Below are positions 45,055 through 53,967 of a stretch of 64,000 nucleotides of DNA, in pieces. This DNA is from Bacteroidota bacterium. GTDB lineage: Bacteria; Bacteroidota; Bacteroidia; Bacteroidales; VadinHA17. The number at the start of each line of letters is the position of its first letter. Within the stretch, counting starts at the first letter, position 1. Position numbers and translations under genes: made by a program. A model generated the notes under the pieces. The model searched no databases, was not told where the DNA came from, and was given only the letters and a program-made list of their open reading frames with translations. The stretch is from positions 33,645-97,644 of the forward strand of contig JAKPDL010000224.1 of assembly GCA_029552825.1 (NCBI GenBank). The letters are read 5' to 3'.

Positions 45055-46809
45055 ATGATAAGTAGATTATTTTTATCACTGTTGCTGGTTGTCGCATGCC
45101 TTGTAGGCAGCGGCCTGAATGGCGCATCAAGCCTGAAAATTGATGGTGATCCCCCATTATTACAGAAATATAACAGGACGGTCCTTGGTGAAAATGTTTT
45201 TGTGTTTGAGCCTGGAATGGACATGAAGGAGGTACAGGCTGTAATAGATACAATATTTCTGAGGCAGTCGGGCCGAAGGAGTGAGTTCAGCAATAACCGG
45301 TACGCTCTGATATTCAAACCTGGAGAGTACAATCTCGATATCAGGGTTGATTATTACATGCAGGTTATAGGATTGGGGAATTCCCCTGAGGATGTAGTGA
45401 TTAAGGGAGCGGTAAGGTCAAATACAACTCACGGTAACAGTGTTCTTACAAACTTCTGGAGGGCCGTTGAAAACATGACAATCGTGCCCGAGGAGAAATC
45501 GACAATGGTGTGGGGTGTGTCGCAGGCAGCTCCACTCAGGAGGGTTCATATAAAAGGTAACCTTCAGTTATTCGACAGGGGTTATGCCAGTGGAGGTTTT
45601 CTAGCTGATTCAAAAGTTGATGGGATAATAACTTCCGGTCCGCAGCAGCAGTGGCTTACCAGAAACACTCTATTTGAAGGGTGGGAAGGTGGAGTCTGGA
45701 ATATGATGTTTGTGGGGGTTCCTCAGGCACCTGAAGAAAACTGGCCCGAAAAACCTTATACCGTTATCGGTACAACACCTGTGATAAGGGAGAAACCATG
45801 GCTTTCATATGATAAAAAAGGGTTTTGTGTTAAAATACCCCCGATTAAAAAGAACTCAGCTGGTCCGGGCTGGATTAACGGCGAAAAACCTGAACGTATA
45901 ATATATATGAACAGGTTTTACATTGCAAAACCCGGGCAGGATGATGCTGTGTCAATTAACGCAGCACTTAAAAAGGGAAAAAACATTCTCTTCACTCCGG
46001 GGAGGTATTATCTGAACGAAAGCTTAAAGGTAACACAGCCCGGGACTCTAATTATGGGTACCGGACTTGCAACCCTTATTCCTGAAAAAGGCAACTCTGC
46101 AATAGAAATAGCCGATGTTGACGGGGTTATTGTATGTGGTTTGACTTTCGATGCAGGACCTATCTTTTCTGAGAAGCTTTTCGTTGTTGGCGAATCAGGT
46201 GCAGGAAAATCACATCAGGCAAACCCTGTGTTTCTTTATGATCTTTTTTTCAGGGTTGGCGGACATGCTCAGGGTTCAGCCGGCGCCTGCCTTGTTATTA
46301 ACAGCAACGATGTGATTGTTGACCATGTATGGTTATGGAGGGCAGACCATGGGAACGGAGTTGGATGGGAAAAGAATAAATGTGCCAACGGCTTAATCGT
46401 TAACGGAAACAATGTGATTATTTATGGTCTTTTTAACGAACATTTCCAGGAATATCAGACTCTCTGGAATGGTGAAAACGGCAGGGTGTATTTTTATCAG
46501 AGTGAAATGCCGTACGATCCCCCGTCTGTTGATGCATGGAAACATAACGGCATTTACGGATATGCATCATACAAAGTGGCTGATCATGTAAGGACTCACG
46601 AGGCGTGGGGACTTGGAATATATAATGTATTTTATGATGCTCCGGTAATAGTTGACAATGCAATAGAGACCCCTGAACATCTTGAAAAATTCATCCATAA
46701 CAAGATAATTTTCTGGCTAAACGGCAACAAGGAAAGTGTGGTAAAAAGCATAATAAACGGCAAAGGCGGACAGGTTGATGTGAATAATCGCAAAGCCGCA
46801 ATGAAGTGA
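45055..46809 (+). CDS. secreted right-handed beta-helix protein, GH55-like
   Basis: A 584-residue exported protein (signal peptide about 1-25). It has two pectate-lyase-like halves: an early FKPGEYNLDIRVDYYMQVIG segment and a later LFTPGRYYLNESLKVTQPG, each followed by repeated short strands. Conserved blocks include SQAAPLRRVHIKG, QQQWLTRNTLFEGW, VVGESGAGKSHQANP, DHVWLWRADHG and LWNGENGRVYFYQ. It belongs to a family found in actinobacteria and Bacteroidota, often mislabelled as coagulation-factor or adenylyl-cyclase proteins; the double helix recalls GH55 beta-1,3-glucanases. Substrate is uncertain. The GAGKS string is part of the helix, not an ATP site. Confidence 0.75.
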   Translation: MISRLFLSLLLVVACLVGSGLNGASSLKIDGDPPLLQKYNRTVLGENVFVFEPGMDMKEVQAVIDTIFLRQSGRRSEFSNNRYALIFKPGEYNLDIRVDYYMQVIGLGNSPEDVVIKGAVRSNTTHGNSVLTNFWRAVENMTIVPEEKSTMVWGVSQAAPLRRVHIKGNLQLFDRGYASGGFLADSKVDGIITSGPQQQWLTRNTLFEGWEGGVWNMMFVGVPQAPEENWPEKPYTVIGTTPVIREKPWLSYDKKGFCVKIPPIKKNSAGPGWINGEKPERIIYMNRFYIAKPGQDDAVSINAALKKGKNILFTPGRYYLNESLKVTQPGTLIMGTGLATLIPEKGNSAIEIADVDGVIVCGLTFDAGPIFSEKLFVVGESGAGKSHQANPVFLYDLFFRVGGHAQGSAGACLVINSNDVIVDHVWLWRADHGNGVGWEKNKCANGLIVNGNNVIIYGLFNEHFQEYQTLWNGENGRVYFYQSEMPYDPPSVDAWKHNGIYGYASYKVADHVRTHEAWGLGIYNVFYDAPVIVDNAIETPEHLEKFIHNKIIFWLNGNKESVVKSIINGKGGQVDVNNRKAAMK

Positions 46810-46838
46810 AAATAGTTAGCTTTTGTCTTGAAGGTTTA

Positions 46839-48701
46839 TTAAAACTTCAACGCCGGGGCTCCGCCAACTACAGGAATTTTTATTGATGTTTTATCAAGAT
46901 CTATTGTAAGTTTTGTTCCCGGGTCGGGCCAGAGAGTGAACTCACGGTCGCTCGAGAAAATCATCAAACCTATCTGTTTACCTGCTGGAATAATCTGGTC
47001 GTCAGGTTCAAGCTCAAAGGTCATTTCATAAAACTTTCCAGGCACGAGTGGTTCGCTTTCCCGTAGTGATTTATAGTTCTGGAGGTCAGCCCATCCACGG
47101 GTTATCAGATTATCGGTAATCTTTGCATCTCTGGCACTATTCCATGGTAAAATTACAAGCCAAACTGACAGGTTTACAGCAGGTTTACTGCTGGCTGCCC
47201 TGATAGTTATTGAAGGAACACCTGAAATATGCACAGGCTCCTTAAGTACCGGAGTAAGGTAAAGTAAACGGTGTTCTGTCCATTCTGCCTGTGCCAGGAT
47301 ACTGCCGCTGAATGAGAAGTTATCAACGAGTGTTTCTGTTCCCTGGCCTGACACCTTTGTTGTAGTCAGTCCACCTGCCTGTGGAGCTCCTGCGGTAAGA
47401 AAGAATTCCACAGGTCTTGCATCAGGATGTGGATAATCCGGGTAGGGAGTAGGATTAAGCCTATCGTCGTTTTCTCTGACGATCCATGCTCTGGGTTCTT
47501 TTTCCACGCCATTATCCACCCCAGATAGAAATCGTGTAAACCATTTGTTCATCATAGAAAAGGGAGGTTCTCCACCATGCCCGCCCTGATGGTAATAAAT
47601 CTTCAGAGGAACCCCTTTTTCTTTTAGTACTTTGATAAACCGGTAACTATGGCTGGGCATTACATTCCAGTCGTTGAAAGCATGTGACATCAGAACAGCT
47701 GCTCTGAATTTGCCCATATAATTCATCAGGTCACGTTGAGCCCAGAAATCGTTGTAATCACCTTTTATTCTGTCCATTCCGCGGGCCATTATGCCATCCC
47801 TGTAAATCGAATCGCACCAGGCACACCTGTCAGGATTGGAATGGATAAATTCATAGAGAACATCAACATCCTCTCCGAGATAACCTCCCGGACTTCTAAC
47901 CAGTCCGTTGGAGCGGTAGTAGTGGTAATATGAAGTATTTGGAGCAACAGGTATTATAGCTTCTAGTCCTTCTACTCCTGTAGTTGCTGCAGCAAAGGGG
48001 ATGGTGCCGTTATAGGATGTGCCAATCATTCCAACCTTGCCGGTTGTCCAGTAAGCCTTTACTTCATCGTTTCCATCGGGTGTTGTGTAACCTTTAGCCC
48101 TTCCGTTCAGCCAGTCGATGACGGCCTTAGGTGCTAGAGCCTCAATTTCTGTTCCTATTGTAGGGCAGCCCTGTGATAATCCCGTACCGGGAGCTGAGGA
48201 GTGTACCACAATAAAACCATACGGTACCCATGTGGAAACATGAGAGTTTGAAATAATCGGTCGTTTACCTACTCTTTGAACCGGAGGCATAGAAGTGCGT
48301 GGTGGTGGTACAGAATTCAACTCATGGCGCACGTTCCAGAAATACTGACGGGCTGTACTTCCGGTACCTGCAAAATATGGACTCGATTCATATATAACAG
48401 GTAATTTGATACCTTCTGTTTCTGTTTGCCGGGGACGTGTAACGTCAACATGCATTCTGTCACGCCTGCCATCGCCGTCTGAATCAAATTCCGTTTCAAC
48501 CCAGAGATCCTCTCTTATCCATTCATCCGGATTTTCAAACTCCGGTATCTTTTGTGCTTCGCCATTAACGACAACAGGAACGATAATTTTTGAGGGAGCC
48601 TTTTTACCTGTCTGTATAGCCTTTTGCTGCCCATTGATAGCAGGGATAAAGAGAAAAGAACAGAGCAGTAAGTAAATGAGTAAAATAAAATTTTTCTTCA
48701 T
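46839..48701 (-). CDS. secreted S15 X-Pro dipeptidyl-peptidase-like hydrolase (CocE/NonD)
   Basis: A 620-residue alpha/beta-hydrolase of family S15 with a signal peptide (ILLIYLLLCSFLFIPAINGQ). The nucleophile motif is GTSYNG (S229), the catalytic histidine region is YYHQGGHGGEP, and a C-terminal jelly-roll domain (X-Pro_C) covers about the last 200 residues. The family includes X-prolyl dipeptidases, glutaryl-7-ACA acylases and cocaine esterases. It starts ten bases after the GH2 gene and is its operon partner. Substrate, peptide or ester, is open. Confidence 0.9.
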   Translation of the reverse strand: MKKNFILLIYLLLCSFLFIPAINGQQKAIQTGKKAPSKIIVPVVVNGEAQKIPEFENPDEWIREDLWVETEFDSDGDGRRDRMHVDVTRPRQTETEGIKLPVIYESSPYFAGTGSTARQYFWNVRHELNSVPPPRTSMPPVQRVGKRPIISNSHVSTWVPYGFIVVHSSAPGTGLSQGCPTIGTEIEALAPKAVIDWLNGRAKGYTTPDGNDEVKAYWTTGKVGMIGTSYNGTIPFAAATTGVEGLEAIIPVAPNTSYYHYYRSNGLVRSPGGYLGEDVDVLYEFIHSNPDRCAWCDSIYRDGIMARGMDRIKGDYNDFWAQRDLMNYMGKFRAAVLMSHAFNDWNVMPSHSYRFIKVLKEKGVPLKIYYHQGGHGGEPPFSMMNKWFTRFLSGVDNGVEKEPRAWIVRENDDRLNPTPYPDYPHPDARPVEFFLTAGAPQAGGLTTTKVSGQGTETLVDNFSFSGSILAQAEWTEHRLLYLTPVLKEPVHISGVPSITIRAASSKPAVNLSVWLVILPWNSARDAKITDNLITRGWADLQNYKSLRESEPLVPGKFYEMTFELEPDDQIIPAGKQIGLMIFSSDREFTLWPDPGTKLTIDLDKTSIKIPVVGGAPALKF

Positions 48702-48711
48702 TATGTAAGAT

Positions 48712-51150
48712 TTAGTTTTGTGTTGTTATTCTGGTTATTGCAGGTTTTAGTCCGTCTGAAATAACCTCTACAGTTATTTCACCTTTTGTCTTTGATGCAC
48801 CCACAATAATCATGGCTTTGCCATAGAAAAGATCGTATTTTGTTGAGTGAAATGAAGTCAGCGATTGTGGATTACCGTTATCTACACCTATGAATTTTCC
48901 TGAACCTTTAACTTTAATTTCAAAATTATTGTTTGCAAGCGGGCAGGGGTTCCCATTTCGGTCGAGAGCTTCTACAAGGATAAAGGAGAGATCTTTACCG
49001 TCCGATTTGATTACTGTTCGGTCAGGAGTCAGACGCAACTGGTATGGTTTACCGGCAGTTTTCACAACTGCTTCACCTATTTTAACACCTTCCTTGTAAG
49101 CGACTGCCCTGAGTTCGCCAGGTTCATATATAACATCTTTCCAGATAAGTCTGAAACGTTCAACCGAGTTTTCGGATTTCGGATTTTTACATTTTTTGCC
49201 GAGTGATTTCCCATTCAGAAACAGTTCGGCACAGTCGCCGTTTGTATATACAAAAACAGGAATGTTTTTGCCTTCCATATTTTCCCAGTTCCAGTGCGGT
49301 ACTATATGTACGGTGTTAGCATCTGTTTTCCAGTAGCTTCTGTATAGCCAGTATCTGTCTTTTGGTATTCCGGCAAGGTCAACAATTCCGAAATAGCTGC
49401 TTCGTGAGGCGTCGGCAGCCGTCAGGCCGAGTATTCTTGTAAAGAAACTGTTGTACGGGGTTGGCTCGCCAAGGTAGTCAAATCCTGTCCAGACAAATTC
49501 ACCTGCCACATATGGTTCCTCCTGCTGCCACATAAAATCATCGTCGGGTATTTCTGCCCATTCAGGTGCATTGAGGTCGTAAGAACTTACCTGTAGCGAT
49601 TTTGTGAAGTCGGTCTTTTTTTCCGGGAGGGGAAGTTCAAAGAATCCCCGTGTGCTTACAGTAGAAGCTGATTCACTTATGATGACTGCTTTATTGGGTT
49701 CCATCTGGCGGGCGAGCTTATAACGGCGACCATAATTCCAGGAGTGAACATCGTAATAGTCAAAATGGCGGAGACTTGCACTTTGCTCATTGTCGCAAAC
49801 GAGTGTCACCGGGCGCGTCGGGTCATATTTACGGACATAATTCACCATTGTATGTAGCCTCTGGAAACCGTTATTAACATTTCTCTGAACATCACCTATT
49901 TCGTTGCCAACACTCCAGATGAAAACGGAAGGATGATTCCTGTCGCGTACTACAAAATTTCTTATATTTCTGTGGGCAAAATTTTCAAAATCGGTAGTGT
50001 CGGTGATATCGGCTTTAGCGTCATATTTATCGAAAGCTTCATTAAACAGAAGCAATCCCATTCTGTCGCACAGCCATGGTAGCTCCGGAGCAGGTACGTT
50101 ATGGCTCGAACGGATGGCATTTACACCCATTTCCTTCATTATTTCGAGCTCTCTTTCAAGTGCTCTCAGGTTGAAAGCAGCACCAAGTGCACCGAGATCA
50201 TGGTGCAGGCAAACTCCCTTTAGCTGGACGCGCCTGTCGTTCAGGTAGAATCCGTCATCTGCAGTAAATCTGATAGTTCTAACACCAAACGTGGAAACAT
50301 AATTGTCAACCTCTTTGTCATTATTAATCACTTTTGTCTCTACACTATACAGATGAGGGTCGTTGATATCCCAGCGGTGCGGATCAGTCAGAGTTACAGT
50401 GGTTTCAATAATTCTGTTTTTGCCCGGAGCAATAATACCTTTTGCCTCCTTTTCAGCCACAACCGAACCTGACTGATTTTTAATTACATGCCTCAGTACT
50501 ACCTCTTCTGTACCGGCTCCACAGTTGTTAACCGTTGTTGCTATGAGCACATCGGCATAATTAGGTTTTACAACCGGAGTTGTTATGTACGTGCCCCATA
50601 TGTCAACATGAATGGGATTTACTGCAATAAGACTGACTTTCCGGTAAATACCAGCTCCGGGATACCATCGGCTGTCGTGCTTCCGGGTGTCGGCGTGAAC
50701 AGCCACTACATTTTCCGACCCTGACTTAATCAAACGAGTCACATTAAGGTAGAAGGAGTTATAACCGTAATCCCATCTTCCGGCTAATTCGCCGTTTATA
50801 TAAACTTCCGGGAATGCCATAACGCCGTCGAAAAGTAGATAGATTTGCTTACCTGACCACGCTGAAGGTATGTTTAATCTGATTCTGTACCAGCCTTCGT
50901 CTTTCCATGGCAGTTTGCCTGTGTTAGGATCTCCATCCCTGTTGAAAGGCCCTTCAATTGCCCAGTCGTGAGGAACCACAACATTCTGCCAGTGGGAATC
51001 ATCAAAATTTACCTGCCAGGCCCCTTTGTTTTCGCCTTTTGCAAATTTCCAGCCTTCCGAAAGTTCCTGAATAATTCTTGTTTGACCTGAAACTGATTGT
51101 GAAATGATTGTAAGCAATAAAATGATTATTGAAAACTGAAGAGATTTCAT
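48712..51150 (-). CDS. GH2-family beta-galactosidase-like enzyme
   Basis: An 812-residue secreted retaining glycosidase of GH2 (signal peptide about 1-22). The N-terminal sugar-binding jelly roll has VVPHDWAIEGPF and HDSRWYPGAGIYR, then an immunoglobulin-like domain, then the catalytic barrel with GVCLHHDLG, acid/base in IWSVGNEIGD (E417) and probable nucleophile in IISESAS (E493). EFVWTGFDYLGEP closes the barrel. A C-terminal beta domain follows. It probably removes terminal beta-galactose or a related sugar from exported glycans. It leads an operon with the S15 hydrolase. Confidence 0.93.
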   Translation of the reverse strand: MKSLQFSIIILLLTIISQSVSGQTRIIQELSEGWKFAKGENKGAWQVNFDDSHWQNVVVPHDWAIEGPFNRDGDPNTGKLPWKDEGWYRIRLNIPSAWSGKQIYLLFDGVMAFPEVYINGELAGRWDYGYNSFYLNVTRLIKSGSENVVAVHADTRKHDSRWYPGAGIYRKVSLIAVNPIHVDIWGTYITTPVVKPNYADVLIATTVNNCGAGTEEVVLRHVIKNQSGSVVAEKEAKGIIAPGKNRIIETTVTLTDPHRWDINDPHLYSVETKVINNDKEVDNYVSTFGVRTIRFTADDGFYLNDRRVQLKGVCLHHDLGALGAAFNLRALERELEIMKEMGVNAIRSSHNVPAPELPWLCDRMGLLLFNEAFDKYDAKADITDTTDFENFAHRNIRNFVVRDRNHPSVFIWSVGNEIGDVQRNVNNGFQRLHTMVNYVRKYDPTRPVTLVCDNEQSASLRHFDYYDVHSWNYGRRYKLARQMEPNKAVIISESASTVSTRGFFELPLPEKKTDFTKSLQVSSYDLNAPEWAEIPDDDFMWQQEEPYVAGEFVWTGFDYLGEPTPYNSFFTRILGLTAADASRSSYFGIVDLAGIPKDRYWLYRSYWKTDANTVHIVPHWNWENMEGKNIPVFVYTNGDCAELFLNGKSLGKKCKNPKSENSVERFRLIWKDVIYEPGELRAVAYKEGVKIGEAVVKTAGKPYQLRLTPDRTVIKSDGKDLSFILVEALDRNGNPCPLANNNFEIKVKGSGKFIGVDNGNPQSLTSFHSTKYDLFYGKAMIIVGASKTKGEITVEVISDGLKPAITRITTQN

Positions 51151-51179
51151 GTGTTTTTAAATTTTACTGGTGTAAGCTT

Positions 51180-51187
51180 CAAAGTTA
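51180..51187 (-). promoter_or_regulatory. -7 box of the GH2-S15 operon
   Basis: The minus strand reads TAACTTTG, matching TAnnTTTG, 30 bases before the GH2 start. A TTG lies 23 bases upstream as a candidate -33 element. Confidence 0.45.
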
Positions 51188-51232
51188 TTAAAAACATCAT
51201 CAAAATTTTTCAACAACTCCGATTTTGATCTG

Positions 51233-51240
51233 TAATTTTG
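51233..51240 (+). promoter_or_regulatory. -7 box of the GMP-synthase-like gene
   Basis: TAATTTTG matches TAnnTTTG, 31 bases before the ATG at 51271. The -33 element is weak (TTTC about 21 bases upstream). Confidence 0.4.
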
Positions 51241-51270
51241 GAGTATGTTTATAATATAAAATTTTAGATT

Positions 51271-52233
51271 ATGATTAATGAAATAAAAATTACAGAACTT
51301 GAGCCTGAAAAGTTTATTCAGGAAAAGATTTCTGAGATAAGGGATGCTGTAGGTAACGGTACAGCTATTAATGCACTTTCGGGCGGAGTTGATTCATCGG
51401 TTGTTACAATGCTCGGGCACAGGGCTCTGGGAGAAAAACTCAGAACTATATTCATACAGAACGGGCTTATGAGGGAAGGAGAACCTGAATCGGTAGTTCG
51501 AATATTCAGGGACCTGGGGGTAAATGTGGAAGTTATTGATGCCCGAAGGGAGTTTATTGAAGCTTTGAAAGGTATAACAGATCCTGAAGAAAAGCGTGAA
51601 GCCATAACCCAGACTTTTTATAAGAAAGTATTCGGAAGGATTGTAAGGGAAAGTGGTGCCAGGTTTCTTTTGCAGGGTACGATTTTAACCGATGTTGATG
51701 AAACTGTAGCAGGAATAAAGAGGCAACACAATGTGTTTGCCCAGCTCGGGATAGATCCGCAGGAAGCTTTTGGTTATCAGATTCTCGAACCTCTGATTCA
51801 ATTGCGGAAAGATTGTGTGAGGGTTGTTGGAAGAGCGCTTGGGCTGCCAGAAGAGATATTTAACCGCATTCCTTTTCCCGGCCCGGCACTTGCTGCCCGT
51901 ATTATCGGAGAGGTAACTGAAGAAAAGCTGGAGGTGGTACGAAAAGCTACATCGGTTGTTGAAGAAATTCTTAAAGAGACCGGAGCATTCCAGTATATGG
52001 CTATTCTTCATAATGACAGGGTGACAGGCATGCGCGGTGGGAAAAGGGACTTCGGGATGCAGATTGAAGTCAGATGCTGGGACAGCACAGATGCCCGTAC
52101 AGCAACCCCTACAAGACTATCTTTTGAAATACTTGAAAGAGTGGCAAAATCAATTCTGGAAGAAGTTCCGGGGGTTGTGTCAGTTACATATAATATTGCA
52201 CCCAAACCACCTTCTACTATTGAAGCTGTATGA
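51271..52233 (+). CDS. GMP synthase ATP-pyrophosphatase subunit-like protein
   Basis: A 320-residue PP-loop ATPase resembling the C-terminal half of GuaA, or the separate archaeal GuaAB subunit B. The PP-loop is ALSGGVDSS (about 36-43), followed by FIQNGLMREGEPE, LLQGTI, FPGPALAARIIGEVTEEK and a KPPSTIE end close to the family's KPPATIE. There is no glutamine amidotransferase domain. The usual IKSHHNVG loop reads IKRQHNVF here, and the tail differs. It may work with a separate amidotransferase encoded elsewhere, use free ammonia, or have drifted to another adenylating reaction. It is monocistronic. Confidence 0.82.
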   Translation: MINEIKITELEPEKFIQEKISEIRDAVGNGTAINALSGGVDSSVVTMLGHRALGEKLRTIFIQNGLMREGEPESVVRIFRDLGVNVEVIDARREFIEALKGITDPEEKREAITQTFYKKVFGRIVRESGARFLLQGTILTDVDETVAGIKRQHNVFAQLGIDPQEAFGYQILEPLIQLRKDCVRVVGRALGLPEEIFNRIPFPGPALAARIIGEVTEEKLEVVRKATSVVEEILKETGAFQYMAILHNDRVTGMRGGKRDFGMQIEVRCWDSTDARTATPTRLSFEILERVAKSILEEVPGVVSVTYNIAPKPPSTIEAV

Positions 52234-52346
52234 AAATTATGTGATACCAAATTGAATGATATGTTCTTATAAGCATGCATAAACTTAAAATATAGTTGAC
52301 TAAAATATATTTAAATTAAAATATTTAAACAGTTAAGAACAATATG

Positions 52347-52377
52347 TTTAAAATTTAAATCAGAATATATATTTTTG
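52347..52377 (+). promoter_or_regulatory. serA promoter
   Basis: TTTA (52347-52350) and TATTTTTG (52370-52377) fit the -33 and -7 elements with a 19-base spacer, the ideal distance. The -7 box ends 22 bases before the ATG. Confidence 0.5.
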
Positions 52378-52399
52378 CCGGATAATTAAAATTGAAGGA

Positions 52400-53629
52400 A
52401 TGGCAAGATACTCTTTTGACAAGAACAAAATTAAGGTATTGTTGCTTGAAGGGATACATGATAATGCCCTTAAGCATTTTAATGAGAACGGATATTATAA
52501 TGTTGAATGTTATAAAGAAGCATTTAACGGCACCAGGCTTGAGGATAAAATACAGGATGTTCATATAATAGGCATTCGCAGCCGTACAGAACTGCGCCGG
52601 GATATACTGCAGAAAGCCAGGAAACTCATAGCTATTGGATGTTTCAGCATTGGCACGAATCAGGTTGATCTCTACGATGCAAAGATGTTGGGTATCCCTG
52701 TTTTCAATGCACCTTTTTCAAATACCCGTTCAGTGGCAGAACTTGTTATAGCAGAGATTATTATGTTGATGAGGGGAGTGCCTGAGAAAAATGCCCTTGC
52801 CCACAGGAAGATATGGCATAAAACGATAGGCAATGCAGTGGAAATAAGAGGTAAAACACTTGGTATAATTGGATACGGCCACATAGGTTCACAGGTTTCA
52901 ATACTGGCAGAAAGTCTGGGGATGAATATAATTTATTATGATATCGAGAAAAAACTCAGTCTGGGTAATGCGAAACCGGTAAGCAGTCTTGAAGAACTGT
53001 TAAGAAACGCAGATGTTGTGACACTTCATGTTCCCTCAACGCCACTTACAAAAAATATGATTTCAAAGGAACAGGTATTAATGATGAAAAAAGGAGCCTG
53101 TCTTATCAATACTTCTAGGGGAGATGTGGTCGATTATACTGCTGTAGCACAGGGATTAAAATCGGGCCATCTTGCTGGTGCAGCGGCTGATGTATTTGAC
53201 CCTGAACCATCTTCAAATGAAGAACCTTTCATTCATGAACTTCAGGATTTTGATAATGTAATACTTACGCCCCATATTGGAGGAAATACACGGGAAGCTC
53301 AGGCAAATATAGGTCTGGAAGTAGCTGAGAAACTTGTAAAATACAGCGATACAGGGTCTACAATTGGCGCTGTTAATTTTGTAGAAATATCTCTTATGCC
53401 CAATAACTCAACTCAGAGATTCCTTCATATCCACCGTAATGTACCAGGTGTTCTGAAGGAAATTAACAACTTTTTTTCCTCTAAAGGCATCAACATTTCA
53501 GCCGAATACCTCCAGACAGATGCCGATATTGGATATGTAATAATTGAAACTGAAAGCGAACTCGACCCATCTTCAGTTGAGGAACTTAAAAAAATTCCCT
53601 ATACCATAAAGGTAAGAATGCTGTACTGA
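52400..53629 (+). CDS. serA: D-3-phosphoglycerate dehydrogenase
   Basis: Oxidises 3-phosphoglycerate in the first step of serine synthesis. The 409 residues match the E. coli type (410). The NAD motif is GIIGYGHIGSQV, with IRSRTELR, GCFSIGTNQVDL, INTSRGDVVDY and the catalytic histidine in LTPHIGGNT. A C-terminal ACT domain (VPGVLKEINNFFSSKGINIS) could give serine feedback control. It has its own promoter. Confidence 0.95.
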   Translation: MARYSFDKNKIKVLLLEGIHDNALKHFNENGYYNVECYKEAFNGTRLEDKIQDVHIIGIRSRTELRRDILQKARKLIAIGCFSIGTNQVDLYDAKMLGIPVFNAPFSNTRSVAELVIAEIIMLMRGVPEKNALAHRKIWHKTIGNAVEIRGKTLGIIGYGHIGSQVSILAESLGMNIIYYDIEKKLSLGNAKPVSSLEELLRNADVVTLHVPSTPLTKNMISKEQVLMMKKGACLINTSRGDVVDYTAVAQGLKSGHLAGAAADVFDPEPSSNEEPFIHELQDFDNVILTPHIGGNTREAQANIGLEVAEKLVKYSDTGSTIGAVNFVEISLMPNNSTQRFLHIHRNVPGVLKEINNFFSSKGINISAEYLQTDADIGYVIIETESELDPSSVEELKKIPYTIKVRMLY

Positions 53630-53731
53630 TAACATGTTAGATTAGGTTTTTGGTTAAGCTTATTTAAGTTTAAGCAAGGTATACTGTCGGGTTATATTTA
53701 TTTCGGTTAATTTTACAGCAAAAAAGTGAAT

Positions 53732-53953
53732 ATGCCTCAGATTGGTAAATTTCTGGTTATTGCGGGGATAATTCTGATTATTATAGGTCTTATCTTATGG
53801 CTGGGAGGAAGCAGGCTGAACTGGATAGGCCATCTTCCTGGAGACATACGAATTGAAAAGGAAAATGTGAAATTCTATTTTCCTGTTACCACCATGATTG
53901 TTATTAGCATTCTTCTTTCTTTTATTTTATGGGTAATCAGAAAGCTTTTCTGA
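53732..53953 (+). CDS. DUF2905-family small membrane protein
   Basis: A 73-residue protein with two hydrophobic helices (about 5-25 and 50-70). Between them is the DUF2905 signature LNWIGHLPGDIRIEKENVKF-type segment. The ATG at 53732 is preferred to a GTG six bases earlier. The function of the family is unknown. It converges with the CotH gene. Confidence 0.85.
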   Translation: MPQIGKFLVIAGIILIIIGLILWLGGSRLNWIGHLPGDIRIEKENVKFYFPVTTMIVISILLSFILWVIRKLF

Positions 53954-53967
53954 CAGACTGTATAGTT

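Noticed and set aside
46195..46215. ATP-binding GESGAGKS motif in the beta-helix protein
   Set aside because: It falls within a conserved block of a secreted beta-helix family, without Walker B or other nucleotide-binding parts.
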